From: Streptomyces sp. NBC_00390
GTDB taxonomy: Bacteria; Actinomycetota; Actinomycetes; Streptomycetales; Streptomycetaceae
Length of the DNA stretch: 64,000 nucleotides
Direction of reading: 5' to 3'
NCBI RefSeq assembly: GCF_036057275.1
Contig: NZ_CP107945.1
Location: 7,998,001-8,062,000 of the forward strand
How positions within the stretch are numbered: position 1 is the stretch's first letter; each line of letters begins with the position of its first letter. The translations under genes and the position numbers were made by a program. Below the pieces are notes generated by a model. That model was not told the DNA's origin and did not search any database. It saw nothing but the letters and a program-made list of their open reading frames with translations. This document shows positions 61,863 to 64,000 of the stretch, in pieces.

Positions 61863-62806
61863 CAGCGTCCCACCTCCCCCGCGCCGGGGGCCGCGGCCCC
61901 GAACAGCCTGATGAAGACGAAGGCGATCAGCGCGACGCACAGGAAGATGAGCACGGAGACTGCCGAGCCGATGCCGAGGTTGAGCGCGGTGAAGAGATTG
62001 TCGTAGCCGAGGATCGACACCGAACCGGTGCCGTGCGCCCCCGAGGTCAGGATGTAGATGTTGTCGAAGACCCGGAAGGCGTCCAGGGTGCGGAAGAGTA
62101 GCGCCACGAGGATGGCGGGTTTCATCAGCGGAACCGTCACCAGGGTGAACCGCTGCCAGGCGGTGGCGCCGTCCACCTGCGCGGCACGCAGGGTCTCCTC
62201 CGGCACCAGGGCGAGCCCCGCAAGCAGCAGCAGGGCCATGAACGGGGTGGTCTTCCACACCTCGGCCAGGATGATCAGTCCGATCGCGGGCCACTGCTCG
62301 GTCAGCGGGGCGTCGCCCGCCGGCAGCAGTGCGGCGAGGTAGCCGGTGCCGGGCGTCCAGGCGTACTGCCAGGAGAAGGCGGCGACCACGGTGACGATGC
62401 CGTACGGGATCAGGATCGCTGTGCGCACGGTCCCGCGCGCGAAGATCGTACGGTGCATGACGAGGGCGAGCACGAAGCCGAGGACGAGCTCCACCGCCAC
62501 GGAGACGAACGTGATGACCAGCGTCACCCAGAACGCCTGCCACCAGAACTCGGAGGAGAGCACCGCACCGTAATTGCTCAGCCCCACGAAGCGCGCCTGG
62601 TTCGGGAAGCGCAGGTCGTAGCGCTGCAACGAGAGATAGACGGCGTAGCCGACGGGGTAGGCCGTGACCGCCAGCATGACGATGACAGCGGGGGCGCAGA
62701 GCAGCCGGCCCAGCCGCCGTTCCTGCCGCGCGCCCTCGGACAGCGCCATGGCCTTGCCCGGCGCCGGGGCCGGCCCGGCGGCGTGCGCGGGCGCCGGTCG
62801 GTTCAC
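61862..62806 (-). CDS. sugA: Sugar ABC transporter permease, SugA/MalF type
   Basis: 314 residues from GTG 62806, overlapping the lpqY stop (GTGA). A 30-residue Ala/Pro-rich cytoplasmic lead precedes six helices. LCAPAVIVMLAVTAYPVGYA opens the first, and LVPEETLRAAQVDGATAWQR is the EAA loop that contacts the ATPase. RTLDAFRVFDNIYILT near the end is a common sugar-permease motif. Confidence 0.94.
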   Translation of the reverse strand: MNRPAPAHAAGPAPAPGKAMALSEGARQERRLGRLLCAPAVIVMLAVTAYPVGYAVYLSLQRYDLRFPNQARFVGLSNYGAVLSSEFWWQAFWVTLVITFVSVAVELVLGFVLALVMHRTIFARGTVRTAILIPYGIVTVVAAFSWQYAWTPGTGYLAALLPAGDAPLTEQWPAIGLIILAEVWKTTPFMALLLLAGLALVPEETLRAAQVDGATAWQRFTLVTVPLMKPAILVALLFRTLDAFRVFDNIYILTSGAHGTGSVSILGYDNLFTALNLGIGSAVSVLIFLCVALIAFVFIRLFGAAAPGAGEVGR

Positions 62807-64000
62807 GGGATCAGTCCCTTGGACTCGAGGGCGTCCTGGATCTGGCTGCCGATGCGCTCCACGTCGCTGCGCGGCTCGATGCCGGACGGCGGCGAGAGCG
62901 TGTGCGAGATCGCGATGGACACGTTCTGGTAGGCGGGGGTCTTGGGCCTGATGCTGGCGCTCTCGAGCGCCGCCAGCACCTGCGCGGCGAACGGATAGTC
63001 CTTGACCAGCGCCGGGTCGGAATACAGCGAACGCAGCGTGGGCGGCAGACCGCCCTGAAGTGCCGCCGTCATCTGGTTCTGCCGGTTGCGCAGGCACAGT
63101 GCGGCCTCGAAGGCCAGGCCGGCGTGGCGTGAGTAGGCCCCGACGGCGAGGTCGATGCCGCCGATCGTGGGCTTCGCGGGTCGCCCCGCCTGCACGCGGG
63201 GGTAGGACGCCCAGCGGAAGTTCTTGAACAGCTTCGGGTTGTTGGCCTTCATCGACGGATAGACGAACGGGTAGTTGACCTCGAAGGCGGCGGTTCCCGA
63301 CTCCATGGCCAGCCGGTTCTGGTCCTCCATCTGGTTGGACAGGGACGGGTCGGCAGCCGGTGAGGTGGCAAGGTCGCGCATGACGGTGGCAGCCCGGACG
63401 GCGGGCGGGCCGAGCGAAGGAGCGGTCGCGCGGGCATTGAGGATCGAACCCCCGGCGCTCTCGACGAGCGAGTTGAACCAGACCGTCAGCCCTTCGTACT
63501 GGGCCCCCTGGATCTCCACGTAGTGCGGCTTGCCCCGCTCGGCGAGAGCACGTGCCATGTCCAGCATCTCGGCCCAGGTCGTGGGCGGCGTGGGGACGAT
63601 GTCGTCGCGGTACCAGAGCAGTTGGGTGTTCGTGTTGTAAGGAACCGCGTAGAGCCTGCCCTTCCACGTCGCCGTCTCGAGAGGCACTTCGAGAGTGTCC
63701 TGGCGGGCACGCCGGAGGTTCGCGCCGCTCCAGGGCAGAATCCACTTCGCCTCGGCGAACTCGGCGGGCCAGGTGACATCGAGCCCGAGGATGTCGACGG
63801 TGCTGTCCCGGGCGGCGAGCCGCCGCACGAGTTGCTGGCGCTGGCCGTCCGCCGTACGCGGAAGCTTGTTGTACGCGACCCGGTACCGCCCGCCCGAAGC
63901 CTTCGTGCAGTTGTCTGCCGCAGTCGCAAGGGCCCCGGAGTCGTCGGGGAAGTTGTACCAGTTCAAGGTGACCGGTCCGGTGCCGGTGGGGGAGTCGCAG
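62803..64000 (-). CDS. lpqY: Sugar-binding lipoprotein, LpqY type (5' end outside window)
   Basis: The window holds 399 residues, apparently the whole mature protein. The first codon in frame (63999-63997) is Cys, followed by DSPTGTGPVTLNWYNF, so this is probably the lipidated cysteine with only the signal peptide missing. LPRTADGQRQQLVRRLAARD, DSTVDILGLDVTWPAEFAEA, RLYAVPYNTNTQLLWYRDD and KPTIGGIDLAVGAYSRHAGL match, block for block, the trehalose-binding LpqY of mycobacteria. The operon order lpqY-sugA-sugB-sugC also matches. Trehalose or a close disaccharide is the likely ligand. Confidence 0.92.
   Translation of the reverse strand, partial: CDSPTGTGPVTLNWYNFPDDSGALATAADNCTKASGGRYRVAYNKLPRTADGQRQQLVRRLAARDSTVDILGLDVTWPAEFAEAKWILPWSGANLRRARQDTLEVPLETATWKGRLYAVPYNTNTQLLWYRDDIVPTPPTTWAEMLDMARALAERGKPHYVEIQGAQYEGLTVWFNSLVESAGGSILNARATAPSLGPPAVRAATVMRDLATSPAADPSLSNQMEDQNRLAMESGTAAFEVNYPFVYPSMKANNPKLFKNFRWASYPRVQAGRPAKPTIGGIDLAVGAYSRHAGLAFEAALCLRNRQNQMTAALQGGLPPTLRSLYSDPALVKDYPFAAQVLAALESASIRPKTPAYQNVSIAISHTLSPPSGIEPRSDVERIGSQIQDALESKGLIP

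Overview
The window looks like a Streptomyces chromosome, or a very close relative. It is GC-rich throughout and its genes begin with GTG or TTG about as often as ATG. It carries a typical actinomycete gene set: a WhiB-type iron-sulfur regulator, a DUF397 / XRE / ATPase cassette of the whiJ type, a DUF574 methyltransferase, several SpoIIE-type PP2C phosphatases, a DUF4331 protein, a PPK2 kinase, and an LpqY-SugABC-type sugar importer. No rRNA, tRNA, CRISPR array, integrase or intact insertion sequence was recognised. The contents suggest an accessory, stress-oriented part of the chromosome rather than the housekeeping core.

Layout. 0-3 kb: a divergon of an FAD-dependent oxidase (cut by the window edge) facing a TetR regulator and a GlpD-type glycerol-3-phosphate dehydrogenase. 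3-20 kb: mostly single genes (DUF1275 membrane protein, histidine phosphatase, PRC-barrel protein, TerB-like protein, lipoprotein, metallophosphoesterase, DHA2 exporter, VOC protein, flavin reductase, two acetyltransferases, VanZ protein, type II NADH dehydrogenase). Between them lie two decayed genes, an MFS transporter near 5.6 kb and an alpha/beta hydrolase near 11 kb. A zinc-independent L31/L33 ribosomal protein pair lies at 18.1-18.6 kb and a WhiB protein at 19.9 kb. 21-30 kb: a Tat-exported berberine-bridge-type flavoenzyme, a CsbD stress protein, a DUF2993 protein, a lipoprotein, a TetR/oxidoreductase divergon with a clear double operator, and the whiJ-type cassette.

30.3-30.9 kb holds the most unusual gene: a secreted protein that joins a CBM20 starch-binding domain to a tendamistat-type alpha-amylase inhibitor domain, preceded by CTTGCAG-type repeats like those of Streptomyces amylase promoters. 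31-38 kb: a complete urea ABC transporter operon (urtABCDE), a divergent MarR regulator, and a UrtA/AmiC-like binding protein without a signal peptide.

38-56 kb is a signalling and stress block: a Ser/Thr kinase, three SpoIIE-type phosphatases (one a 905-residue multi-domain sensor), a MASE1 sensor without an output domain, two tandem-domain universal stress proteins and PPK2. A secreted DUF4331 / TPR / histidine-rich NicO-type metal transporter group is also here. 56-60 kb encodes a 1182-residue secreted subtilase with a C-terminal malectin-like domain. From 59.8 kb to the right edge is an lpqY-sugA-sugB-sugC-type operon, probably for trehalose or a related disaccharide, read leftwards and cut by the window edge.

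Protein starts were chosen by Shine-Dalgarno position and by where recognisable family sequence begins. All functional names rest on motif recognition without database searches.
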